Assembly (NCBI RefSeq): GCF_003364115.1
Contig: NZ_NXLL01000013.1
Location: 1 to 52,263, forward strand
Reading direction: 5' to 3'
DNA: 52,263 bases
Source of the DNA: Helicobacter sp. MIT 00-7814
GTDB taxonomy: Bacteria > Campylobacterota > Campylobacteria > Campylobacterales > Helicobacteraceae
Below, piece by piece: positions 1-7,402 of this stretch; the first letter of the stretch is position 1, and every line of letters starts with the position of its first letter. The notes under the pieces are model-generated. The model was not told where the DNA came from and did not search any database. It saw only the letters and a program-made list of their open reading frames with translations. The position numbers and the translations under genes are program-made.

Positions 1-44
1 CCCTTATCCCCCTGCACCCCCAAACCCCGACAACGCTTTTAGGG

Positions 45-67
45 GTTACGCATTTTCAATGCGTAAC
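45..67. repeat. Perfect 10-bp inverted repeat near the window start
   Basis: The arms GTTACGCATT (45-54) and AATGCGTAAC (58-67) are perfect complements around a TTC loop. It lies downstream of the leftward outer-membrane protein gene that ends at 121, so it could help end that transcript, but no T-run follows it on the minus strand. The rest of 1-120 is rich in C-runs and shows no coding potential. Confidence 0.55.
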
Positions 68-120
68 TTGAATTCCTTTAAATTTTTGCGTGGGCGGTAT
101 TAAGCTCAAAAAACTAACCC

Positions 121-969
121 CTAAAAATCCCACGAATAGTAGAATCTCACAATATGCGAGGTGTTTTTGGGCTCATAGAGCGCTACATCTTTGCCGGTAT
201 AATCTGTGAGGCGCGCGGGATTTGAGCCTTCCACGCTCCAAAACTCATATATCACGCCAAAGGAATTTTTCTCCCCATCTTTGTTGAAAAAAGAAAATCC
301 CACTTTTGCAATTCCCCCCAAGCCTTTTGTCTGCGTGGTATCAAGCGCACCACTATAGCCCCAGCCATAGCCATTTGTGTAGTGATTCCCAAATAAAAAG
401 AGATTGTAGCCAAGCGCATAATCAAGGGCTAATTTCTCACTTAGCGCAACTTGTCCCTCCACCTCAAGCGGAATATACGCATAGCCCTGCAGACGCGGGA
501 TAGAGAGGAAATTTGTCCAATTAAAATAATACCCAAACCCGCTTTGCAGATACAAACTCGCAGAAGAAAAGGACTTTAGCACATCATAGCCCACGCGCCC
601 CACACCTTTTATAAAAGTATTGCCAATGAGCGTTTGCAGGCTTTGCCCATCGCGATTTGCATTTGAAGTATCAAGTACAGCGCCGGTATAAAGCCCAATC
701 GAAGCATTAATCTCTGCTAGCGCGTCAAGTTTTAGCCCATTTTCATACGCCTTGCCAAGACTCCCAAACACGCCAAGTGGCGCAGTATCCATACGCATGA
801 CAAAATCCCCTCGCCTATCAACCTCGCCATAGTAGTAATATCCAGCGCTTAAGCCTACATTTTTATATACGCCATTTTTTAGCAAACTCATCTTTTCTGC
901 GCCATTCACCACGCCTTGCAATCCCAAAAACACAAGAGCCACAAAATAAAAAATATTCATTCTTTTCAT
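121..969 (-). CDS. Putative outer-membrane beta-barrel protein (282 aa)
   Basis: I cannot assign a named family. Residues 1-23 form a typical Sec signal peptide (basic start, hydrophobic FYFVALVFLGL core, cleavage probably after VVNG). The mature part alternates polar and aromatic residues as in beta strands and ends in Phe (RFYYSWDF), the usual C-terminal signature for insertion by BamA. It follows the similar-sized barrel at 979-1839 by 9 bases on the same strand, so the two probably form one transcript. The start is supported by an AAGGGGG ribosome site just upstream. A porin or Hof/Hop-like adhesin role is possible; only the outer-membrane location is inferred. Confidence 0.7.
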   Translation of the reverse strand: MKRMNIFYFVALVFLGLQGVVNGAEKMSLLKNGVYKNVGLSAGYYYYGEVDRRGDFVMRMDTAPLGVFGSLGKAYENGLKLDALAEINASIGLYTGAVLDTSNANRDGQSLQTLIGNTFIKGVGRVGYDVLKSFSSASLYLQSGFGYYFNWTNFLSIPRLQGYAYIPLEVEGQVALSEKLALDYALGYNLFLFGNHYTNGYGWGYSGALDTTQTKGLGGIAKVGFSFFNKDGEKNSFGVIYEFWSVEGSNPARLTDYTGKDVALYEPKNTSHIVRFYYSWDF

Positions 970-978
970 ACAGCCCCC

Positions 979-1839
979 TTAGAATCCAAAGCCAATTTTT
1001 AGGTTGATACCCAAAGTGTTGTTTGATGGATAAAACACATCTGCGCGCACATCGCCTAAGATTGCGGGGTTAGAATTTGGCGTGCGGGAAGGTGTGAGAA
1101 TCTGCTGTGTGGGGCTTTGCGGTGCGTAGATATAGCTTAAGATTAACCTTGCAAAGAATCTCGCATCTTTGCTGACTTTATAACTCACTCCCGCGCCCAA
1201 GCGCACACCATACGAAATCACATACTCTTTTGCCCTCTCTTGCGCGCTTTTCCTCACCGTGGTAGGACCAAAATTATAAATCGTGCTCATCAAATCAAAC
1301 GCGCCAAGATAATAGATTCCAAACTTTTCATTATGATAAAACAGCCCCTCGACTTCAAAGGGGATCACAGAATGCACGATATCCGCATACGCATCGCCCA
1401 CACTTGCGATTGCTATATCTTTGACATACATTCCGCTATTAAGATAAAGTGTGCCATGCGTGGCGTTGCTGCGCTCAAGGATATTTATCCCGCCTTTTAA
1501 GCCAAACTCAAAATTTAGAAGTTGCTTCGCGCCTTGATAGCGCGTGGTGGTATCGACAATGCTAGGATTGCTTGAAACAAAACTTGCGCTCTTATCACTC
1601 ATAGGCGAAGAAAGAAAGCTTCCTAGCAAGCCAATTTTGAAAGTATTTTGCAAAATATAGCCAAGCTCAAAGCCAATGCCACTAGGGATTGCGCTCGCGC
1701 TTGCATTGCTATTTGTATGGTAAAAATAGCCTGTATTAAAGCTTGCCTCACCATAAAATCCGCTTTTAGCCTCTAAGCTAAAACCTTGCGAACAAAGCAA
1801 AAACGCGCACAATAAGAGTTTTTTACAATGCCTTTTCAA
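979..1839 (-). CDS. Putative outer-membrane beta-barrel protein (286 aa)
   Basis: This is the first gene of the two-barrel pair. It starts at TTG with an AAAGGA ribosome site upstream. Residues 1-24 are a signal peptide (KKLLLCAFLLC core, cleavage near SLEA). The rest is a series of probable amphipathic strands rich in Tyr, Phe and Gly, ending in KIGFGF with terminal Phe. Length, layout and ending resemble the downstream barrel, so the two look like a tandem family, although their sequences have diverged widely. Substrate and function are unknown. Confidence 0.7.
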   Translation of the reverse strand: MKRHCKKLLLCAFLLCSQGFSLEAKSGFYGEASFNTGYFYHTNSNASASAIPSGIGFELGYILQNTFKIGLLGSFLSSPMSDKSASFVSSNPSIVDTTTRYQGAKQLLNFEFGLKGGINILERSNATHGTLYLNSGMYVKDIAIASVGDAYADIVHSVIPFEVEGLFYHNEKFGIYYLGAFDLMSTIYNFGPTTVRKSAQERAKEYVISYGVRLGAGVSYKVSKDARFFARLILSYIYAPQSPTQQILTPSRTPNSNPAILGDVRADVFYPSNNTLGINLKIGFGF

Positions 1840-1945
1840 AAGAATCCTTTTTAGAAAAAAATTCCTAAGGATTCTATCTAAAAACTTATATATTTAGTGG
1901 CTAAATTTTACACGCAAAATACGCCAACTGCGCTAAACAACGCGC

Positions 1946-2794
1946 TTAATGGCAACTCGTAGCAGCAACATAGCCATAAGAAAGTATGCGCTCCACATCT
2001 TTTTTAGGCGCTTCGCCCTGCGTGGTGAGATAATCGCCCAGCACAACGGCATTTATCCCACATTCAAAGAGTGCCTTTTGCTCCTCGCCAAAAATATGCT
2101 CTCTCCCGCCTGCTATCATCAAACGCGTATTTGGCAAAAACTCGCGCGCCAGCACCACGCATTCTAGCGCCTCTTCTTTGGTGAGCTTTTGGGCAGAAAG
2201 TGGCAAGTTTGGATTTGCGATAAAAAAATTTATCGGGCTTGAGTGCGGGGTGAGAATCTGCAAGGTTTTTAGCATATCAATCCTATCGCTCCAGCTCTCC
2301 CCTAGCCCAAAAATCCCGCCACTGCAAAGCCCAAGCTCGGCTTTTAGCGTATTTTCGCAAGTCTCAAAGCGCTCATTCCAAGTGTGCGTGCTACACACCT
2401 GCGGGAAAAAATTCTTTGAAGTCTCTAAATTGTGATTGTAGCTATCCACGCCGCTCTTTTTAAGGTATTTTAGAGAATCCAAATCCGCACGCCCACAGCA
2501 CGCGATAATATGCAAGCCCAAATCTGCCTCTTTTATCGCGCTTGCAGCCTTTGCGATATATTCACATTTATTAGAATCTAGCCCGCGCCCAGAAGTTACT
2601 AGACAAAACCCAAGCGCGCCATATTCCTTTAGCGTCCTTGCTTCTTGCAAAATCTTTTCAATCGGCTTGTTTTTATAAGTTGCAATTTGTGTATTGTATT
2701 TCGCACTTTGCGTGCAGTATTTGCAGTCCTCCGCGCAGTTTCCAGAAGTCACATTGCAAATACTGCAAAGAAAAATTTCATTTTGAGCACTCAC
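1946..2794 (-). CDS. bioB: Biotin synthase
   Basis: Radical SAM enzyme that inserts sulfur into dethiobiotin, the last step of biotin synthesis. The iron-sulfur motif CAEDCKYC lies at residues 20-27 (C20, C24, C27), preceded by the family phrase CNVTSGN. The GLGES and AGGRE motifs are also present. At 282 residues it is the short form I associate with Helicobacter, against about 346 in E. coli. Translation starts at GTG behind AGGAG. It is the third gene after the aminotransferase/dehydrogenase pair, 48 bases from the dehydrogenase. No other bio gene is visible here. Confidence 0.93.
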   Translation of the reverse strand: MSAQNEIFLCSICNVTSGNCAEDCKYCTQSAKYNTQIATYKNKPIEKILQEARTLKEYGALGFCLVTSGRGLDSNKCEYIAKAASAIKEADLGLHIIACCGRADLDSLKYLKKSGVDSYNHNLETSKNFFPQVCSTHTWNERFETCENTLKAELGLCSGGIFGLGESWSDRIDMLKTLQILTPHSSPINFFIANPNLPLSAQKLTKEEALECVVLAREFLPNTRLMIAGGREHIFGEEQKALFECGINAVVLGDYLTTQGEAPKKDVERILSYGYVAATSCH

Positions 2795-2842
2795 CTTTTT
2801 TCTCCTAATTTCCTTAATTCAAAGTTGTTGTGTTGTTTTACG

Positions 2843-3841
2843 CTACGCGCTTAGTTTGATTATTTCATTTGCCACAAGGGGGGGGGCTATGAGATTTTGT
2901 ATCTTATTTGCCACAAGCATGGCGTTTTTGCCATCATTTTCATTTGGTGCTTTTGGGCTACTTTTACCACTGCGACACATATTTGCAAAGTCTAGCAATT
3001 CCAAAAGTAGCGCTTCTTGCGGGCGCACCTCGATAGATTCACTCCGACTAGAAATTGAGATATTATGCAAATGTTGCTCGATAGTTTGCTTATTTACAAG
3101 CACTTCTTTACTTAAAAGATTGCAATCCACATACATATCTTCACAAGTTACGCTTATTTGACGGATTCTCTTTTCTGTCACGCGTGAAGCGGTGATGGTG
3201 CTAAATGCGCCATTTGTGTGCGTTATCATCGCGCGCGCGTATTCTATCATGCCATTGATTACCACGCCATGGGCTTCTATCTTTTCCGCCGCTCCGTTAA
3301 AAAGCAAACTCAAATCAATATCATGTATCATCAAATCCATCACCACATCAACATCTGTAATGCGATTGCTCATTTTATTTGTGCGGGTTAAATCGATATT
3401 AAAAATCCGCTTTGAGTTTTTCAGCAACTCCTGCAGTGCGCAAATCGCCGGATTATAGCGCTCGATAAAGCCTACTTGGATATTGAGATTCTTTGTTTTG
3501 GCAGCATTAACGATGATTTCAGTTGTATCAAGCGTGTCGGTTAGGGGCTTTTCGACAAAGATATTTTTGATATGACTGCTCACTTTTTGGATATAGTCAA
3601 AATGCGTAAATGTCGGCGTTACGATAATCACACCATCGCTTGCTTTTAATGCGTCCTCTAGCTCGCTATCATTTTTAAGCGCGTGGATTCCAAATTCTTT
3701 GGCAGTTTTTTGCAAAAGCTCTTCATTCGCATCATAGATAAAGCTCACCTCGACATTTTTTAACATATTGAGATTTCGCAAGTGGTTTTGCCCCATTTTG
3801 CCAATGCCTAGCAAGCCGATTTTTACAAGTTTATTTTCCAT
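2843..3841 (-). CDS. gnnA: Gfo/Idh/MocA dehydrogenase, probable UDP-GlcNAc 3-dehydrogenase
   Basis: NAD(P)-dependent sugar-nucleotide dehydrogenase of 332 residues. The Rossmann motif G12-I-G-K-M-G17 is near the N-terminus and the family's EKP signature is at 97-99. It lies 15 bases downstream of a PLP aminotransferase on the same strand. That pairing matches GnnA/GnnB, which oxidise and then aminate C3 of UDP-GlcNAc for diamino-sugar lipid A in Campylobacter (family knowledge). Assigning this substrate here is inference; a glycan role is the alternative. A C9 run in its last codons (see the tract entry) could change the final dozen residues by slippage. Confidence 0.68.
   Translation of the reverse strand: MENKLVKIGLLGIGKMGQNHLRNLNMLKNVEVSFIYDANEELLQKTAKEFGIHALKNDSELEDALKASDGVIIVTPTFTHFDYIQKVSSHIKNIFVEKPLTDTLDTTEIIVNAAKTKNLNIQVGFIERYNPAICALQELLKNSKRIFNIDLTRTNKMSNRITDVDVVMDLMIHDIDLSLLFNGAAEKIEAHGVVINGMIEYARAMITHTNGAFSTITASRVTEKRIRQISVTCEDMYVDCNLLSKEVLVNKQTIEQHLHNISISSRSESIEVRPQEALLLELLDFANMCRSGKSSPKAPNENDGKNAMLVANKIQNLIAPPLVANEIIKLSA
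2878..2886. repeat. G9/C9 homopolymer in the 3' end of gnnA
   Basis: Nine consecutive G on the + strand read as C9 in the gene, encoding Ala-Pro-Pro-Leu. By hand translation, gain or loss of one base leads to a stop within about ten codons, replacing the last eleven or so residues. Tracts of this length are often unstable in Helicobacter and Campylobacter (established knowledge); instability here is not shown. Confidence 0.6.
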
Positions 3842-3856
3842 GAGAAATTGCCTTTT

Positions 3857-5122
3857 TTAAAGTTTGTGGATTTGAGAATCTAGCGTCTTTATAATGTAGT
3901 CTTGCTCCTCGTGTGTGAGAAACGCGCTAAAAGGAAGCGAGAAAATCTCACTTGAGACTTTTTCGCTCACTGGGAAATCGCCAAGCTTGTAATCAAGGTA
4001 GCGCAAAGATTCTTGCAAATGTAGTGGGATAGGATAATGCACAGCTGTTGGGATACCTTGAGCGTTAAGCGCATTAAGCAAAGTTTCTCTTTTTTGCGCG
4101 CGGGATTTAAGCGCAGATTCATCAAGTGGCGCGCTTTCGCACAAAGAGTGAGAATCCACCAAACGCAAGGAATACTGCGCATACACGCTCACGCAGTTAT
4201 TTGGCACAAAAGGCAAAATAAGGCGCGGATTAGAATCTGCACTTTGCGTAGCCCCGCTTTTTTGAGCGGATTCTAAAAACGCAGATTCTGACAAGCTCAA
4301 AGGTGCAAAGCCTTCATTATAGCGCTTTGCTAGCTCTTGACGCGTGGCAAGTTCAGATTCAAAGTATTTGAGTTTTGCATTCAATACCGCGCACTGCAGG
4401 GAATCTAGCCTTGCATTAAGCCCGATATATTTATGCACATAGCGCCCGATTTGCCCGTGATTGAGGATTGAAGCGATTTTGGAATCTAGCTCCTCATCGT
4501 TGCAAAATATCGCCCCGCCATCGCCATAGCACCCAAGCGGTTTTGAGGGGAAAAAGCTCGTTACGCCAATGCTCACAACGCCTTCCTTGCCTAAATTGCA
4601 ACTTTTGCGCCCTTTATAAAGCGCGCCAAAGCTCTGACATGCATCTTCGATTACTGCGAGATTATGCGTTTTAGCGATTTCATTGATTCTATCCATATCC
4701 GCGGGCAAACCATACAAGCTCACAGGGATTATGGCTTTGGTTTGAGGGGTAATTGCTTCTTCGATTTTGTTTGGATCAATATTATAAGTGCGCTCATCAA
4801 TATCCACAAATACCGGCTTTGCACCAAGTAGTGCTATCATCTCGGCTGTAGCGATGAAGGTAAAAGGCGTAGTTATCACCTCATCACCGCGCGTAATGCC
4901 AAGCGCCATAAGCGCCACCAAAAGAGAATCCGTCCCACTAGAAATCGCCTTTGCTCCCGCGCTTCCTACAAACTTCGCAAGATTAGATTCTAGCTCTTGC
5001 ACGCTTTTACCCAAAATATAACTGCTAGATTCCAAAACTTCCGCCATGTGAGAATCTATATCCGCTTTATAGGCACTGTATTGGGCTTTGAGATTGATAA
5101 ACTCAATGCGCTTTGTATTCAT
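3857..5122 (-). CDS. gnnB: DegT/DnrJ/EryC1 PLP aminotransferase (GnnB/WbpE-like)
   Basis: Transfers an amino group from glutamate to a 3-keto sugar nucleotide. Family landmarks: SSGTDSL near 70, VIEDACQSFGA near 166, and the PLP lysine in FFPSKPLGCYGDGG (Lys194 from this start). I place the start at the second ATG (5122, MNTKRIEFINL), because that is where family similarity begins; an in-frame ATG at 5149 adds nine residues. Around residues 285-310 is an insert rich in Ser, Glu and Asp (SESAFLESAQKSG) that WbpE-type enzymes lack. It is next to gnnA, but it is also the only aminotransferase in the window able to supply the WbpE step missing from the wbp cluster at 32-34.7 kb. Confidence 0.72.
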   Translation of the reverse strand: MNTKRIEFINLKAQYSAYKADIDSHMAEVLESSSYILGKSVQELESNLAKFVGSAGAKAISSGTDSLLVALMALGITRGDEVITTPFTFIATAEMIALLGAKPVFVDIDERTYNIDPNKIEEAITPQTKAIIPVSLYGLPADMDRINEIAKTHNLAVIEDACQSFGALYKGRKSCNLGKEGVVSIGVTSFFPSKPLGCYGDGGAIFCNDEELDSKIASILNHGQIGRYVHKYIGLNARLDSLQCAVLNAKLKYFESELATRQELAKRYNEGFAPLSLSESAFLESAQKSGATQSADSNPRLILPFVPNNCVSVYAQYSLRLVDSHSLCESAPLDESALKSRAQKRETLLNALNAQGIPTAVHYPIPLHLQESLRYLDYKLGDFPVSEKVSSEIFSLPFSAFLTHEEQDYIIKTLDSQIHKL

Positions 5123-5171
5123 TAATAAGCCTTTTGTTAGATTTTTCAAGCAAATTCTACCAAAAAAGTAT

Positions 5172-5197
5172 TAAAGTTTTTTGCGACTTTCCGATTT
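5172..5197 (+). promoter_or_regulatory. Sigma-28 (FliA) type promoter of flaA
   Basis: TAAA at 5172-5175 and CCGATTT at 5191-5197 match the flagellar sigma-28 pattern (TAAA/TAAG, about 15-16 bases, CGATNT). flaA starts at 5249. A matching arrangement precedes flgM (17602-17626). Confidence 0.65.
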
Positions 5198-5248
5198 ACA
5201 CCTCAACCTATCGCAAGGACGCGGAGGAATAACTACAAGGAGTAACAC

Positions 5249-6835
5249 ATGGCTTTCCAAGTCAATACAAACATTAACGCACTTAACTCACATGTGCAAG
5301 GGGTCTTCACACAAAATAGCTTGAAAAGTTCTTTGGAAAAATTAAGCTCAGGTTTAAGAATTAACAAAGCAGCTGATGACGCGTCAGGTATGACGATTGC
5401 AGATAGTTTGAGAAGTCAAGCTAGCGCGCTAGGGCAAGCTATTAAAAACACAAATGATGGTATGGGGATTATCCAAATTGCGGATAAAGCGATGGATGAG
5501 CAAATCAAAATCCTTGATACAATCAAAGTAAAAGCCGTGCAAGCAGCACAAGATGGACAATCTACACAATCTCGTCAAGCAATTCAAGCTGACATTAAAC
5601 GCTTGATTGAAGGTCTAGATATGATTGGTAATACAACCACTTACAACGGACAAGCTTTGCTTTCTGGTGCATTCTCTAATAAAGAATTTCAAGTGGGCGC
5701 GTATTCTAACCAAAGCATTAAAGCATCTATTGGTTCTACAACTTCTGATAAAATCGGTCAAGCGCGTATCGAAACAGGTCAGAATGTGACTTCAACTGGT
5801 GAAGTGAAAATTAAATTCATCAATGTTGATGGTATCAATGATGTCGAGCTAGAATCTGTAAAAATCTCTACTTCAGCAGGCACAGGTTTAGGAAACCTCG
5901 CAGAAGTTATCAATAAAAACTCTGATAAAACAGGTGTGCGCGCACAGGCAAATGTTATCACCACTTCAGATGACGCGATTAAAGCAGGATCACTTGGTGG
6001 CGTGGTGCTAAATGGCGTAACAATTGGTGATATCATCGGTATTAGAGATAATGACAGCGATGGACGCTTGGTGCAAGCAATCAATGCTGCTACTCAAGAT
6101 ACAGGTGTGGAAGCTTACACAGACAATCTTGGTCGCTTAAATCTACGAAGCACAGATGGACGCGGTATTAGCTTTGTAACAACAGGCGTGGTAAATCAAC
6201 CCGGTGCAGGACAAGGCGGACAAGGACAACAAGGACAAGGTGCGCTTGCTATTGATACCGTTAATGGCGGACAAAATATCCAAGGAACAGTTAATAATGG
6301 TGTAGCTACAGGTGGTTCTATGAACCTTGGGCGTCTTTCACTTGTGCGCACAGACGCAAGAGATATCCTTGTAAGCGGAACAGGTGTGAGTGCTACAGGC
6401 TATAGCCCAAATCAAACCGTGGCAGAAGCTACTGTGAATCTTCGTGAAGTTACAGGCTCTTTTGGTGCGGATATCCGCTCTGCTGCTGGTGGTAACTACA
6501 ATGGCGTATTTGCTGCTGAAGACAAAGGGCTTGGCGCTGGTGTAACAAGCTTACGTGGTGCGATGGTGGTAATGGATATCGCAGAATCTGCTACAAAAAT
6601 GCTTGATAAAATCCGCGCTGACTTAGGTTCTGTACAAGGACAAATGGTGAGCACAGTAAATAACATTAGCGTTACTCAAGTGAATGTCAAAGCAGCTGAA
6701 TCTCAAATCCGCGAAGTGGATTTCGCAGCTGAAAGCACAGAATTTAGCAAGCTCAATATCCTTGCTCAATCTGGTAGCTATGCACTTTCACAAGCAAACG
6801 CAGTGCAACAAAATATCCTAAGACTTCTTAACTAA
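5249..6835 (+). CDS. flaA: Major flagellin
   Basis: Structural subunit of the flagellar filament, exported by the flagellar type III system. Residues 1-170 are the conserved D0/D1 N-terminal part ([31 protein letters not shown]) and the last 90 the matching C-terminal helices, ending in [12 protein letters not shown]. At 528 residues it is a little longer than H. pylori FlaA (about 510). The extra length includes a Gly/Gln stretch near residue 320 made of repeated GGACAA units (6209-6240), unusual for a flagellin. A strong AAGGAG lies at 5237-5242. A sigma-28 promoter upstream and a hairpin downstream suggest a single-gene transcript. Confidence 0.95.
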   Translation: MAFQVNTNINALNSHVQGVFTQNSLKSSLEKLSSGLRINKAADDASGMTIADSLRSQASALGQAIKNTNDGMGIIQIADKAMDEQIKILDTIKVKAVQAAQDGQSTQSRQAIQADIKRLIEGLDMIGNTTTYNGQALLSGAFSNKEFQVGAYSNQSIKASIGSTTSDKIGQARIETGQNVTSTGEVKIKFINVDGINDVELESVKISTSAGTGLGNLAEVINKNSDKTGVRAQANVITTSDDAIKAGSLGGVVLNGVTIGDIIGIRDNDSDGRLVQAINAATQDTGVEAYTDNLGRLNLRSTDGRGISFVTTGVVNQPGAGQGGQGQQGQGALAIDTVNGGQNIQGTVNNGVATGGSMNLGRLSLVRTDARDILVSGTGVSATGYSPNQTVAEATVNLREVTGSFGADIRSAAGGNYNGVFAAEDKGLGAGVTSLRGAMVVMDIAESATKMLDKIRADLGSVQGQMVSTVNNISVTQVNVKAAESQIREVDFAAESTEFSKLNILAQSGSYALSQANAVQQNILRLLN

Positions 6836-6855
6836 TCTTAAGAAAGTCTTTCAAA

Positions 6856-6876
6856 AGCTAGGGGCTTCCCCTAGCT
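6856..6876 (+). terminator. Hairpin terminator after flaA
   Basis: A perfect 9-bp stem (AGCTAGGGG at 6856-6864, CCCCTAGCT at 6868-6876) with a three-base loop lies 20 bases after the flaA stop. The following tail is only weakly T-rich (CTCTTAC). Confidence 0.75.
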
Positions 6877-6952
6877 CTCTTACAAATCCCCCTACAAAAC
6901 CAAATCCCTAAAAATCCCTTTTTCTTAGCAATTTTTTATAACTCTATAGAAT

Positions 6953-7402
6953 TTAAAAATAGATTCTCGCGCCACTTTGGACTGAAAGCGTAGAAGTGTA
7001 ATTATTTGGCACAAGGTTATATTCCAAAGTTGTGAAAAGCCCTAGATTATGGATAAGATTAATTGACGCGCTCAAAGTGACATAATGCCCAAAAGTGCGC
7101 AAATCATAAGCCCTAAATTTATATTCTGTATTAAATTTCAAGCGCGCATCGTTTGAAAGCGAAACCCCAAGCACATTTGCAAGCAAAAAATCTGCTTTAT
7201 TTTTGGTATTAAAATAAATTGTTGGCTCAAAGAGATAATAGGCAAACGAATTGCGCCCGATATTTTTTGACACACCCCCGCCAAAGGACGCATAAGCGCG
7301 CAAATGTGGTGTCAAAAACTGCCTTGAAGCACCCAAATCCATTCTATAAGAAAATGGCGTGAAAAATTTGCTCACGCCTGCAAATGAGCCGATGGATAGC
7401 AA
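6953..7402 (-). pseudogene. C-terminal part of the frameshifted DUF4105 protein
   Basis: This 149-residue frame continues the protein of 7372-9201: it begins LLSIGSFAGVSKFFTPFSYR, which fits the segment expected after the point where the upstream frame ends abruptly. It then forms a beta-rich tail ending in GARIYF. The only start is an internal TTG with no clear ribosome site. The two frames differ by one base between about 7388 and 7402, so either a base was lost or the read is wrong. No heptameric slippery site is present in the overlap. Confidence 0.7.
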
